Translations under genes and position numbers: made by a program
Assembly (NCBI RefSeq): GCF_000003815.2
Contig: NC_049979.1
Location: 27,144,470-27,204,469, forward strand
DNA: 60,000 nucleotides
Direction: 5' to 3'
Origin: Branchiostoma floridae
Lineage: Eukaryota > Chordata > Leptocardii > Amphioxiformes > Branchiostomatidae
Shown: piece after piece, positions 1 to 11,197 of the stretch
How positions within the stretch are numbered: position 1 is the first letter of the stretch
Layout: each line of letters starts with the position of its first letter
The notes under the pieces: model-generated
Told to the model about the DNA's origin: nothing
The model's database searches: none
What the model saw: only the letters and a program-made list of their open reading frames with translations

Positions 1-232
1 TCCTTTCACATCTTATTCTTTGACTTAAGATTCATTTTGGCATTCTATATACCGCATTAGTTATCTGTTTTCTGATACTTTTTTTTCAATCTACGGAATA
101 TTTGTGGTCAAATTTACAGCTGCTTTGCACAATTTATTGTGTGGTCGAAAACCTTTTTTTTGTGTGGAAATGGCCGAAAATTGGTGCGAGCGCAGATGTC
201 ATCCATATAATCAAATCAACGTGCTGATTTGC
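1..232 (-). mobile_element. GGCCATGTTGATT-family MITE, partial at window edge
   Basis: This is a close match, in opposite orientation, to 32339-32570. It ends near 230 at TAATCAAATCAACGTG, the inner part of the family's inverted repeat. The remainder is cut off by the window start. Confidence 0.8.
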
Positions 233-371
233 GATTTTCAACACATCTTGGCCAGGTTAGCCTGCCAGGAATATCGTATTTGCCACACCTACACACGCCT
301 TGGGATCGACTCAGCGACTTGGAGTCGCCATTCAGTATGAGAAAACGCGCATGTAAGGCTTAGGTCCCAAA

Positions 372-597
372 TTGGTAAAGAGTCACTGCCGGGCAGTTCA
401 CGGGCTGTTTTAAGTACTTTCGGACGTGACCCCTACGTGGCTCCGTGAGACACTTTGTGGCTCCGGGGGTATTTTTTGTGGCCCGGTCGGGCACCGGGTT
501 CGAACTTGAGTCAGACTTAAAATGAACACGGAGCCCGGTAACAAATATACGCCGTGACCTACCCGTAGGGAACACCGAGGAGTACCGGTTCAATTAA
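372..597. repeat. GC-rich dispersed repeat, copy 1
   Basis: Contains GTGACCCCTACGTGG and CACCTACCCGT-type blocks that match 6450-6715 in the opposite orientation. No clear coding potential. The MITE at 594-799 follows directly. Confidence 0.7.
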
Positions 598-799
598 TGC
601 ATTTAAGTTCGCGGGGATCTAATTTCGCGGTAGCGGGAAAATGGACTTTTCGCGGTGGTTTTAATTTCCCGGTAGCACCATGCACTGTAGTATCTTAATG
701 CCCTGGAAAAAGTTTGCGGTGGTTTTAAATTCGCGGTGAAATGGCCGACGCGAAAACCGCGAACATAAATCCACCGCGAACATTTCTGTATTTACAGTA
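594..799. mobile_element. TACTGTAAATGC-family MITE, copy 1
   Basis: Runs from AATGCATTTAAGTTCGCG to GAACATTTCTGTATTTACAG and carries several GCGGT / ACCGC blocks in both orientations. The outermost left bases have decayed. Same family as the copies at 25.1, 27.7, 33.5, 38.0, 46.1, 51.4 and 58.7 kb. Confidence 0.85.
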
Positions 800-1038
800 T
801 GTCGGAGAGATTGTACAGCCAGTTGCTGGCCCGCCAGAGCTGATTTCCAGCCCGTGTCCGACAGGACTTCACATCAGACCTCTCCAGAGATCGATTAAGT
901 GGCTGTTCCCGGTGAGCCGTCGTTTCCGATAGACGGCCAGGCGAGTAGACGTCATTACAGCCAGAATTGGACACGGAACTCCGCATTTTCGCCAAACACA
1001 CTCTCTCCAGGCGTCACTGCGCTGTGAGCTTAAGTAAA

Positions 1039-1675
1039 GGCCACGCTGATTTGATTACATGGATGACAGCCTCACGTGCATCGATTTTTTTATCCGTATC
1101 CAAAAAAGATTCCTACTACACTGTAAATCACAAAAAGCAGCTGCAAAATGAGAACAAATGCCCTAAAATGCTGTTAACAAAAGTGTCGGAAACGCATAGT
1201 AATAACCACGTGTCGCACAATGCCAACGTCAATTCCAAAGTCAAAGAGGAAGGTGTAGAAGAACTAAATTTTCAACTGCCTTACATTTTGTTATCTATTG
1301 GAATCCAAATTGTCTTCAGCCCCAAATCGCCTTACAATACACCGTTTTCTATGGACAGCTAAAATTGTCTTCATTCATAGTTCGTGTATAAAAGACCAGT
1401 GTCACTGACGAAAACTAGTGGATGCCAGTTGAAACGTCTGACCGTTTCCAAAATCATATCCAGTTGCTTGAGTAACTGCTTTATGGCAAAAAGTTTTAAC
1501 TCTTAAAAGAAGCTACTGTTCAGTACATCTACTCATACTATTTTTATTCATTTGTTCAACCTTCCTGACTACGAAGGCAACTTTTGTTTTGCCAAACTTT
1601 ATATTTTTTCCGCATGCTCGCATCAGCTCCGTAATTCCCAGAGGATGCCATCCCAAGAATCAAATCCACATGGCC
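1039..1675. mobile_element. GGCCATGTTGATT-family MITE split by an insertion
   Basis: The left end GGCCACGCTGATTTGATTA and right end TCAAATCCACATGGCC belong to the family at 5258-5614. About 0.3 kb in the middle (roughly 1250-1540) is foreign and includes the hairpin repeat at 1382-1477. The right flank TAA fits a TWA target duplication. Confidence 0.7.
1382..1477 (+). repeat. dispersed hairpin repeat (GTGTCACTGACGAA / GAAACGTCTGACC), copy 1
   Basis: CACTGACGAA is followed by the arms AACTAG and CCAGTT (five of six pairs), then GAAACGTCTGACCGTTTC, which can itself form a six-pair hairpin, then CAGTTGCTTGAGTAACT. The copy at 30628-30712 keeps the first hairpin with different bases. Confidence 0.75.
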
Positions 1676-1960
1676 TAATGTTTCTCACCAAATACGTTCG
1701 TCTTCCTTCATCCATCCGAACCAATGCGATCACTTAAGATCGAATCAATTCGCTTTCCCGGCCAAGAACGGATAATGGGTTAGAGTGAGAGCGAAAAGGG
1801 CCCGTTTCAAACTGCACAGAAGGGGTAATACTTATAGCTATCTTTAAATCCTATCCCCCTCTTATTACCTTTATGGCATGATGAGGCTCTTAAGTACCAT
1901 TGGTTCTTAGCCCTGTTCCTCATCTACTCAGAGTACTCTAAACTTTGAATTTAAAATAAT

Positions 1961-2510
1961 CGATTCGTGGAAATGACACTGGGTGAAGGAATAACGAAAG
2001 AAGAGCCAAATGTTGTACTCGGAACTTTGGAAAGGATGTCCCTGTAGCTAAATTGGCAGCGACTTCACAGTTGAGCATCTGGAAACCGATTTAAAAAGGA
2101 ACGATTCGTCGAAATGACACTGGGTGAAGGAATAGCGAAACAAGGACCAACTATTATTCTCGGAAAAGGATGTCCCTGTGGCTAAATTGGTAGCGACTTC
2201 ACAGTTGAGCAACTGGAAACCAATCTAAAAAGAAACGATTCGTCGAAATGGCACTGGGTGAAGGAAAAACGAAACAGGGGCCAAATGTTATAGTCGGAAG
2301 GGATGTCCCTGTAGCTAAATTGGTAGCGACGTCAAAGTTGAGCATCTGGAGACCAATATAAAAGGAACGATTCGTGGAAATAACACTGGGTGAAGGAATA
2401 ACGAAATAAGGGCCAAATGTTGTACTCGGAGGGATGTCTCTGTAGCTCAATTGGTAGCAACCTCTTCACAGTTGAGCACCTGTAGATACTAGTTCGAGTC
2501 CAGGAAAGGG
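1961..2510 (+). repeat. tandem array (about 134 bp, four units) carrying a tRNA-like SINE head
   Basis: Units start at 1961, 2102, 2236 and 2368 with CGATTCGTSGAAATGRCACT. Each carries CTGTAGCTNAATTGGTAGC or close variants, which fit a pol III A box (TRGYNNANNNGG). Only the last unit continues to a B box, AGTTCGAGTCC at 2491-2501, about 49 bp beyond its A box (2443-2454). The parent looks like a tRNA-derived SINE. No functional tRNA fold is apparent. Confidence 0.7.
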
Positions 2511-2635
2511 TGTACTGGTTGGGGCTGCACTGTTGTTCGGAAGGGACGGACAATGGGGGTTCTCTGTTCAAAGAGAGGCTTCGAGAGTTACATTACTCAT
2601 AATTCAGATGGGTTCCTACTGGCTGTATGAATGGA

Positions 2636-2710
2636 TGAATGAATGAATGAAGATATTCATTGTCGAAAGTACAGCTCACAACAAAGACATAACATACATG
2701 TATAACAGAT
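2636..2710. repeat. (GAAT)n microsatellite joined to a probable retroposon end
   Basis: Four or five GAAT repeats are followed by GATATTCATTGTCGAAAG and an ACATACATGTATAACA tract, a layout common at the 3' ends of non-LTR elements. The stretch 2710-3190 is AT-rich with nothing recognised. Confidence 0.4.
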
Positions 2711-3214
2711 CTAGTCTAGCAGAGAAGTTCGGATTCTTTTTGCTTCTTGGTAACGGTAAAAAGATTATGGCATTTTATGGGTTTAGCAATAGTCGGATTG
2801 TCTAAACGCATGAGGAATATAAATTTCTCAGTACTGCTCATACGTCAAAAGTGATGGGATCTACTCACTCTATAACTGAATCTATGGAGAATTTCTATCT
2901 CTCACATACAGAGTACAATCTACGGCAAATTTCACTTCGTCTATCTCCCACTGTATTTAAAGCAGCAAACTGACAGATTCTTTAACTGATAGTAATAACT
3001 TTAATATTACATGATCATGCACAAAGTCTGATTGCAGCAAAGTAAGACAGCGGTATACAGTGGTTAACTTTATAACAAAGAGTAGTAAAAGGTAGTAGGG
3101 CTTGACTTCTTTTCCGTAATTTTGTCTTCAATAATAATATCCCCGTTTCTAATGAAAATGAAATATGTAGACAAGTTAAAAGGGAGGATGGTTTGACTAA
3201 TATTCTGTAGTAAC

Positions 3215-4465
3215 ATCAATGATGATATTGTCTTTATTAGTTATAATATCCCATTTTCTTTCATATTACAACACTACAAGGCTTTAATAAGAAGAAATCG
3301 AACCCAACAAGTTACAGTTTATAGTTACCTTTTAGACCTTTACGTAATGATATCAATATTAATATAGTCTTTGATAATGATATCCATTCATTTCATATGA
3401 CAACACTGCAAGGCTGTAACAATACAACAACAAGAAATCGAAGCCAACAAGTTACAGTTACAGTTTATAGTTAGCTTTTAGACCTTTGTGTGATGATATC
3501 AATATTAATATATTAATATAGTCTTTGATAATGATATTCATTTTCTTCCATATTACAACACTACAAGGCTGTAATGATACAACAACAAGAAGTCGAACCC
3601 AACAAGTTACGGTTACAGTTTAGCTTTTACTTTTAGACCTTTGCGTAATAATATCAATATTGATATTGTCTTTGATAATGATATCCATTCATTTCATATT
3701 ACAACACTACAAGGCTGTAACAATACAACAACAAGAAGTCGAAGCCAACAAGTTACAGTTACAGTTTAGAGTTAGCTTTTAGACCTTTGCGTAATAATAT
3801 CAATACTAATATTGTCTTTGATAAATTATATCCATTCATTTCATATTACAACACTACAAAGCTATATGTATAATGATGCAACAACAAGAAGTCGAACACA
3901 ATAAGTTACAGTTACAGTTTAGAGTTGACTTTTAGACCTTTGCGTGATGATATCAATATTGATATAGTCTTTGATAATGATATCCCTTTTCATATTACAA
4001 CACTACAAGGCTATAACAATACAACAACAAGAAGTCGAAACCAACAAGTTACAGTTACAGTTACAGTTTAGCTTTTACTTTTAGACCTTTGCGTAATAAT
4101 ATCGATACTTATATTGTCTTTGATAATGATATCCCTTTTCTTTCATATTACTACACTACAAGGCTCTAATAATACAACAACAAGAAATCGAAGCCAACAA
4201 GTTACAGTTACAGTTTAGAGTTAGCTTTTAGACCTTTGCGTAATAATATCAATATCAATATTGCCTTTGATAATGAAATCCCTTTTCATATTCAACACTA
4301 CAAGGCTCTAATAATACAACAACAAGAAATCGAAGCCAACAAGTTACAGTTACAGTTTAGAGTTAACTTTTAGACTTTTGCGTAATAATATCAATATCAA
4401 TATTGTCTTTGATAATGATATCCCCTTTCTTATACAACACTAGAAGGCTGTAATAATACAACAGC
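3215..4465. repeat. AT-rich satellite, about nine units of about 146 bp
   Basis: The landmark ACAACACTACAAGGCT recurs near 3270, 3403, 3555, 3702, 3849, 3998, 4150, 4288 and 4436. Each unit contains CTTTTAGACCTTTGCG, TAATATCAATAT and ACAACAAGAARTCGAA, plus a short internal GTTACA slippage tract. The edges are diverged, as expected for a decaying array. Confidence 0.9.
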
Positions 4466-4469
4466 AAAG

Positions 4470-5254
4470 TTAATCTCCATTTCGTGCTGTTGTTGAAAGT
4501 ACAACTCATTACTAATGAAGCTGATCCCACGGTTATTGCGAGGTCCCAGCAAGCTCAGTTTTAATTGCTTTAGTTCTGTGATCTGATTTGTGTAAACCCC
4601 CATGAATGCAGGAGAAAGCCTTGTCGGAAGCGGCGTGTTCAAGCAAGAAGGTTATCTCAGCGTAACGGTGCGAACACCTGACGCACGTACACGTTATGTG
4701 ATATGATATATATGTATTGTAGGGCTACAGCAAGTAAATTTTATGGATGACATCCTATGCAGAGTGCGAAAATAATGAGATAGCGCGAAAAAAAAACAAG
4801 ATAGGTAAAAAAAAACAAGATGGCTGAATTTTTCAAAATAGACGATATAAACGTCGTAACAAGATTTTTAGTGACAAAACGTGGCATCACAACTAACAAG
4901 GCATTAATTCCTGCATTAATGAAGTGAACTAGTGTAGTAAAAGTGATACTAGTGTGATAACTTGCTATTAAAGCTATCAACTACATTCATGACTTCCATA
5001 TTGGTTGCACTTTTACAACTATCCAACAAGTTTCACTTCTACAACTATAGTCATTGCTACCTCATTAGTGTCACTTCTACAAGTATGACTATTAGGCTTC
5101 AACACAACATGTTTGCCTATTTTGGTCTATCTGACCGTCCCCGAAGAGGAAAAAAATTCTTGTTTTTTTCTGAAATAAGGCGAAAATTAATGAGCGTGCT
5201 GATGTCATCCATAAAATTGCCTTACTGTGGCCTGATATAGGATTCAACATCCGG
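4470..5254. other. unannotated AT-rich stretch
   Basis: No gene recognised. The short open frames have no family features. A-runs and near-repeats of ACTTCTACAACTA occur at about 5000-5080. Confidence 0.5.
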
Positions 5255-5257
5255 TAA

Positions 5258-5614
5258 GGCCATGTTGATTTGATTTGATTACAATGTATGTGGATGACAT
5301 CCTATGGGAACACCAAAACTGATGCGAGCGATCGAATAAAAAAAAAGTTTGGCAAAACAGAAAAGTTACCCTTTTTATTGTCAGGAAGGTTAAACAAATG
5401 ACTGAACACACAGGTATACCGAACAATAGAGTCATTATTCTTGACTTTGGGACTGACCTTGGCATTCTACGACATTAGCAGATTTGATTTTTTTGTTGCA
5501 ATTTACGTAAAATAAGATTATGTTTTGCAACTGCTTTGTATGATTTACATTGTGGTCGAAAATTAAAACTTGATGCGAGTATGGTGTCATCCATGTAATC
5601 AAATCAACATGGCC
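5258..5614. mobile_element. PIF/Harbinger-like MITE with GGCCATGTTGATT ends (reference copy)
   Basis: Inverted ends GGCCATGTTGATTTG and CAAATCAACATGGCC are flanked by TAA on both sides (5255-5257 and 5615-5617). Inner landmarks are GATGACATCCTATGGGAAC and GTCATCCATGTAATC. A TWA duplication and ends beginning GG are typical of PIF/Harbinger. No coding capacity. Confidence 0.85.
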
Positions 5615-5695
5615 TAAGTTATAAATTAAGATAGGAAGTGTAAGAGACGACTGGAGAAAGATACCATCCACCAATTTCAATCATTTCATGCAGTC

Positions 5696-5942
5696 GCCAA
5701 GCAGAGGCTAGGCACCGGGCTGTTCTTTTGACGTCTTTAATGTGTTTTAAAGGGCTTTTTTTGTCTTATTGAGATTTTACGACCCCTGTCAGTTTTTTTT
5801 ACCAACAGCCAGTAAAAAGGAAATCTGACACAACTGAAAGCTACTAGAAAACGCCTACTTTTATGTGTGAAAACCTCTGGCAAAATATAGAAAGCATAAA
5901 AGACTCCATAAAACAGCCGGAGCCTAACCTCTGCTTAGAGAG
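5696..5942. mobile_element. MITE with CTCCAAGCAGAGGTT-type ends, copy 1
   Basis: Left GCCAAGCAGAGGCTAGG and right CCTAACCTCTGCTTAGAG form inverted ends. The same ends bound 53900-54075. Confidence 0.75.
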
Positions 5943-6019
5943 CACATTCCGTGCAGGTCGCCATCAAATCACAAGTCACGATGTCCGATTCACTCTCATC
6001 ATCGGCGGCGCCCCACCGA

Positions 6020-6340
6020 TGCCGTTTGGACCAATCACGAATCTTCCTGCCAATCAAAAATGAAATTACTCCGTTGGAATCACGGGCTATAAACGGAGCC
6101 CAGCCAAGCGGGAAATCGACCAGCCACTCAGTTACCGTTCTCTACGGAGAGTGGACCCGTTCAGTTCGTGCGCATTGCGATTCTCTGAGCGTCCTCTACA
6201 CACGCAGGAGTCTAGCGAGAGTGATCTCGAAGGAGTTTACAAGTACAGTAGCTCACTGAAGAGCTACTCTTCCACTAGTCGTAACAGAACTTGGCCTGCC
6301 AGCATTTCAGAGGGGAGAAATGGCAAAAGGAAACTGTAAA
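6020..6340 (+). promoter_or_regulatory. promoter-like module: two CCAAT boxes and a TATA box
   Basis: CCAATCAC at 6031 and CCAATCAA at 6050 precede GGCTATAAACGG (TATAAA at 6088-6093). GC content is raised up to about 6330. An open frame follows at 6151, but it starts with GTG rather than ATG and matches nothing I know. Spacing and order fit an animal core promoter. No downstream exon could be identified, so this may be a lost or undetected gene start, or chance. Confidence 0.3.
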
Positions 6341-6449
6341 AATTAACCCGTATGCGTGCTGTGTTTAAGTCTGTACACCATCTTTTTCACTTGACTATCT
6401 TTGACTTATGCGGATGAGAAAACAGCCCGACAACCAGGGTGTGCGGCAG

Positions 6450-6715
6450 AAAGAAAATGTCCCTGTGGACTGCGGTATCTCGGTGTTTTCACGGGTAGGT
6501 GTCAGCGTCTATTTGTCTTGGGTCCCGGGATGATTTTAACTGCGAGTTTTACGCACAAAAAATCCAGAGGCCCGGCCGTGCCCCAAAATAGCTTGGAAGC
6601 CGTAGGCTGTCCCAAAGAACCACGTAGGGGTCACACCCGAAAGTCCGAATGGGGCCGTAGCATAACATCTCCACCGGACCCCTTGACGAGTCCTTGACGG
6701 ACTGAAGAAATAGAA
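6450..6715. repeat. GC-rich dispersed repeat, copy 2
   Basis: Matches 372-597 in reverse orientation: ACGGGTAGGTGTCAGCG, CGTAGGGGTCACACCCGAAA. Probably a non-autonomous DNA element; its ends are not well defined. Confidence 0.65.
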
Positions 6716-6892
6716 GACTTAATTGGCCAAAATTGTCGGCATATTCTATCGGGCGGCTTGATGGTTCATTAAAGTACAGCTTGATGGAATTCTAACCTTA
6801 TGGCGAGTAGTAGTTAATAGAAAGGCCGACTAGAAACATAGCGTGGCTGTCAGAAAAGGGACCGTCAGCTTAGTAGGAGTGGTGCCTGTAAA

Positions 6893-7112
6893 ACACCCCT
6901 AAGGCTAGTTACGTCTCATTTCCAAACCGGGGCCCGACCGGGCTGTTTGTGGAAACGAAAATAGAAATGTACACCTACAAATATACACAAATAATGCCCA
7001 GGACTATTCTCTTTAATGTCTTGTGAAGTTTGATGTCTTTTGTATCCTTCTTTTCGTTCCCAAAAGCTGCCCGACGGGCCCGGTTTGGAAACGTGACGTA
7101 GGAGTACATGGG
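6893..7112. mobile_element. MITE with long inverted arms (about 55 bp)
   Basis: The left arm TTTCCAAACCGGGGCCCGAC, then GGAAACGAAAAT, is mirrored by the right arm TTTTCGTTCCC, then GGGCCCGGTTTGGAAACG. Only about 100 bp of AT-rich spacer lies between them. It would fold into a strong hairpin. Confidence 0.8.
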
Positions 7113-7770
7113 GCCGCTAATAGAGATGTGCTCAGACGAAGCCATGGAATTAGCAGAAACACATCTTCCGTCAGCACTGATCTGTTATACGCACATTTGC
7201 TGCGCAGTCAGGCCACTATGATCTAATTACACACCGTTAATTACAGCAGAAAGGATGACCCAGTAGTCGTTCCCAACCCTCTTTAACATTCAGCATCTGC
7301 TTGCCACCCAGGATTTTCCGCGCAATCAGGAGACTCAGAATCATCTTCCTCGTGCTATCGATTCTGTACTGTCGATATGCCGCCCTCCGTCCTCCGGAGC
7401 TTCACGGACACCGTTGACCTGAATGACCTTTAGAAGTATCAGTTCTCTCGAAGATTGTTCAAGGTGATGATATCGAGATGGAAGCGAGCAGAATTCAGTC
7501 ACGTAACGCATCACGATGCTGAGTTGGCACAATACACTGTTATACCTTTCTATCACGGTACTGTACAGATGCGACGTGTAATTCAGACGGAGGAGACATA
7601 ACAAGAAAGCTTCTGAAAAATTTAAAGCTGGCCGGTGCGTATTTTGGAAAAAGCCTGGATGTTAAACAAAATCACACGAAAAAAGAGTTTTTAAACATCG
7701 AATTACTGAATTGGTCTTTCTTCTATTACAAAAACACTACATGAGATTTGTCTGACAAAGAAAAAAAAAA
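7113..7770. other. unannotated stretch
   Basis: No gene or repeat family recognised. A minus-strand open frame at 7341-7604 has no recognisable motif and does not start with a supported initiation site. Confidence 0.4.
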
Positions 7771-7772
7771 TT

Positions 7773-7850
7773 TAGCAAGTGGGGTTCGAACCTATGATCT
7801 ACGGCTGGAGAAGCAAACTAAGACAGGTACCGCTCGGCCACGCTGGCTCG
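7773..7850 (-). repeat. tRNA-derived sequence (Ser/Leu-like, probably a SINE head or pseudo-tRNA)
   Basis: The minus strand has an A box TGGCCGAGCGG (7840-7830), typical of Ser/Leu tRNAs, and a B box GGTTCGAACCC (7791-7781). A T-run follows downstream and could end pol III transcription. The acceptor arms pair poorly and there is no proper anticodon stem or long variable arm, so it is not called a functional tRNA. Confidence 0.6.
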
Positions 7851-7892
7851 ATTACGCAATAGGACGTATAGAAGGGCTATTTCCTTAAATTG

Positions 7893-7935
7893 ACCGATCC
7901 ATGCATTCATGCATCCATGCATGCATCCATGCAAC
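7893..7935. repeat. (CATG/CATC) short tandem repeat
   Basis: GATCCATGCATTCATGCATC continues into further CATGCATC units. Confidence 0.7.
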
Positions 7936-7989
7936 CGCTTCTCCCGTCTCATAGCCGGTGCTACGCACCGGCAAAAATCAAAAAGAAAC

Positions 7990-9166
7990 TAGAAAGGTAA
8001 CATAGGAAGAAAAGGAATGAGACTTTCCTTAACATGGTCCAGCCTGACAAACTGAATCTTACACAAATTTATATATATGGTGACCAGCCCCTCCAAACCT
8101 GTCCTACCACTTGCTACATTATGTAAACGAACACCACAGGGTGTCTGGTACTTTGCAAGTAACCATGGTGATAGCTGGTCCAGGTTTTTGAGATCATTTC
8201 TTCGGAATGGAAGAAGCTCGAAGAAGAGTGTGAGTGTGCTCTTTCAAAATAAAGGACGTCGACTGGGCAGCAATGACCACAATTATTTGAAATTTGGCGG
8301 ATATTGATAAAACACTTCATTATATCACTATGATTATGCCCCGAAATTTGAGTTGTGCAGCTTATTTCTGGTTTGAGCTCAGAATTTATTGATCATCCTC
8401 GTGATATCACCAAAGTGCCCATATCACTCCAACCCGGAACATTACATAATCACATTAACGACTGTAAGCAATAGTCAGGTTGACTGCATAGGCATTTAAA
8501 GGTCTGCAATATAAAGCAGCACTAAACTGACAAAAACGCACATCAAATCGTTTCAACACTTTAAAGCTCTGAATATATGGTACGTTTTAACAACTTTTAG
8601 ATGGAGGCCAATGTATGGGTGTTCCAGGCTATAACAAATCCAGTTTGCCGTTATATGGCCAAGACATTGGTATCAATTCCAATGGTTTATGTAAATCACA
8701 TTTTCTTAAATCATCCTGTTCTCTTTCGAATTCGTTTTCACTGCGCACATGTAGAACGTCCTATACTTGTTGTAAGGCCTTTGAAAAATAATGCATTTCT
8801 GGTCACTAAAAACCCCTGCCGACCCCAAACATTTTAGGGCGTCGACCGCTAACAAGGGACATCGAATTTTCAATCCCGGTGATAAGAAATCGTCATCTTT
8901 CGCCTCATTTTTATTGATGAAGAGCATTGTGGTTGTACAATGTTTATCTATGTAATTGAAATATGGTTCAAAGTACCATATTTGATGCATTTCATCTTGA
9001 TGATTTTCAACAGTATTTTGGGATAACCTATGTGGAAATAAAATAACCAGAGAATTCCTGCCAACCGACGCAATTTTTTCGGCAGTGACGAGGCACACCA
9101 CATTAATTTTCCTATGCCTTATCATGACGTAGCCTACGCCATACAAGACAAGTTATTCGTGGGTCG
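7990..9166. other. unannotated stretch
   Basis: No gene recognised. The longest minus-strand frame, 8706-9146 (146 residues), shows no domain, signal peptide, repeat or membrane pattern I can name and has no obvious splice context. Confidence 0.4.
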
Positions 9167-9169
9167 TAA

Positions 9170-9410
9170 AGGTGGTATCTCACTGCATCTGGAGCATCGG
9201 TGTGGCACTGTGAGGTTCAAATGATTATTGGACGAATTTCAGGGATAAAGAACGAATTTTCTTACGTTTTATGTATTTTTTAGTCTTCCCAGTCATACTC
9301 TTACGTATTACGCTGTATTATAGAAGTTCGGCGAAAATAACATAACAATGCCGCAGTGAACGAACCCTGCAGAGCCGTATTGGTGCCCCAAATGCAGCGA
9401 GATGCCACCT
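9170..9410. mobile_element. PIF/Harbinger-like MITE with AGGTGGTATCTCACTGCAT ends
   Basis: Inverted ends AGGTGGTATCTCACTGCAT and ATGCAGCGAGATGCCACCT are flanked by TAA at 9167-9169 and 9411-9413. The interior (AAAGAACGAATTTTCTT, CTTACGTATTA, GAAAATAACA) matches the element next to oaf exon 3. Confidence 0.85.
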
Positions 9411-9544
9411 TAATGCTGTCGCTAATAGGGCCTTCACACTGAAATCGAATCAGCAGGAATCAAGCAGAACCAGCCGGAATGAATCATTTGCAAAATTCGT
9501 GTCACATTCGGTCACATTCGGAGTGGGTATTCCAAATGGGCCTT

Positions 9545-10023
9545 AAATCCCCTTCACACGAGAAGGAATGAGCCAGAATATGCCATCAGAATGAAAATCC
9601 CTTTCTATTCCTGTGAATTCGTAGTGCATTCTAAACATTCTCACTGCATTCGAGATATTCTTTCGGCCGCATTCTGGCAGGATTCGAGATGGCTTGCCGT
9701 TTCGGTTCTCCATCGAATGAGATAAGAATGTTTCGAATAATATTGGAATGTCGCAGAATGCGGTCAGACTGTAGTTAGAATAGTTCGAATACACTTAGAA
9801 TCCACTATGAATGCCATTCGATATTTCTCCACTTCGAATGCACCTCGACAGTTTTTGACATGTCAAAAACTTTCGAGCCAGCCAGAAGAACGGGGACGAA
9901 TATCTGGAATGCAGTAAGAATGTTTAGAATACAGTACGAATTACCGAGAATTGCCACGAATAGAAAAGAATTTTTATTCCGACGGCATTCCGGCTCATTC
10001 TTGCTCTCGTGTGAAGGGGGCTT
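9545..10023. mobile_element. foldback element saturated with GAATG / CATTC words
   Basis: Ends CCCCTTCACACGAGAAGGAA and GCTCTCGTGTGAAGGGGG form inverted repeats that extend with mismatches for about 60 bp. The interior carries more than 20 GAAT/ATTC words in both orientations and the perfect 22-bp palindrome AGTTTTTGACATGTCAAAAACT split at 9860 (9850-9871). A shorter related piece with GGCCTTCACACT precedes it at about 9427-9540. Confidence 0.75.
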
Positions 10024-10036
10024 GAGCTGCAAGTAA

Positions 10037-10203
10037 TAGTTACCCCATGGGCGGGGGCGAGGTTTCTGTGTATATCACCAGGCCCGCCCACCGAGGGGTT
10101 TCTAGTCTCCCCGAGGGCGAAGCCCGAGGGGAGACTAGAAATCCCCGAGGTGGCGGGCCTGGTGATATACACAGAAAACGAGCCCAAGGCCATGGGGTAA
10201 CTA
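10037..10203. mobile_element. 167-bp near-perfect palindromic element
   Basis: The left arm TAGTTACCCCATGG, then TTCTGTGTATATCACCAGGC, then TCTAGTCTCCCC, is mirrored by the right arm down to CCATGGGGTAACTA. The loop is about ten bases around CCGAGGGCGAAGCC. Mismatches are few, suggesting a young insertion or ongoing arm correction. Confidence 0.88.
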
Positions 10204-11197
10204 ACTTAGCCCATGGCATACTTCCCCGAAGCTTTTCTAGTTCATCAGCTTTACAAAATGTTACTTTATTTTGTCCTAAAAGTCCACAATCTTTCTTGTT
10301 ATTGCTTGAAAAGCTGTGACAGACAGTGTCAGGCTGTAACAACACACGGTCATTAATCTTGTCAAGACCTTCCCGGCCAAGGTACCCGGAGAGACAGAAC
10401 GTCTGGTGATATTCCTCTGGGCAATTAGAAGTGAAGAGTGGGATTGGTCAGTTATCACATGACACAATTCTAGTCCCAGAAGATGGGCTCAAAGGTAAGC
10501 TAGGGTTGGTCAGAACAGGTCACATGCTTATAGCACCCACACTTTTCAGGCTGATATCACCACAGTTTTCTTGATATCACCACAGTTTTTTCCTCATTTG
10601 CATGAAATAGCAGCACACTTTTTTTCGTAGCACCATACCATGTGGATATATCAACAGAAAATGGGGGTTCCTCATTGGCTGAGGGGAAGTAGCCATGGGC
10701 TAACAAAGGTTTACTCCATGCATGCACTTGTGCACGTGGTTTCAGAGTCCAGCCGGAGATACAATCCCCTTGGGAACAAGTGCAAATGACCCTGTACGTG
10801 CGTAGCCATGACCAGGCCAGGCCGAACGGATTCCAGCCGAGTCACGTCTCAGAGCTAGAGATCGTGGTGTCTGTCTGGCACTGATGATGCCAAATCGTTT
10901 GGTCACGTATGGGCACTATATATATATATATGACGTTATCAATGATAAATGTGCGCCTGTACGTGTACTTGCGACCGTAACAGGATTTCTGACTGCATGG
11001 CGCTCTACAAATGTTTGAAAACAGGGGGGGGGGGGGGGACAAGTCTGGTTGGCGTCTTTCGGAAGGGTCATACAATGGAGAAGACCCGAGCACGTTACAA
11101 CAGGCTCATTTACTCAGATTGGTACCTTCTAGCTGCAATAATTGGCATATTATACAAAAAGGTAAAAAAAAACAGTTTGTTCAGATATAAAGTTGCA
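10204..11197. other. unannotated stretch with small repeats
   Basis: Holds a tandem pair of GATATCACCACAGTTTT (around 10553 and 10573), a TA-repeat at 10917-10931 and a G-run of about 15 at 11023-11037. No gene recognised. Confidence 0.5.

Noticed and set aside
3215-4465. CRISPR-like regular repeat array
   Set aside because: The whole unit of about 146 bp repeats, with no unique spacers, in eukaryotic AT-rich DNA; it is a satellite.
6151-6339. 62-residue frame downstream of the promoter-like module
   Set aside because: It begins with GTG, has no upstream ATG in frame and resembles no known protein; kept only as a possible promoter.
7773-7850. Functional tRNA-Ser or tRNA-Leu on the minus strand
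   Set aside because: A and B boxes fit, but acceptor pairing, the anticodon stem and the variable arm do not; better explained as a tRNA-derived repeat.
8706-9146. 146-residue minus-strand frame
   Set aside because: No recognisable motif, splice context or composition shift. A frame of this length can occur by chance in 60 kb.
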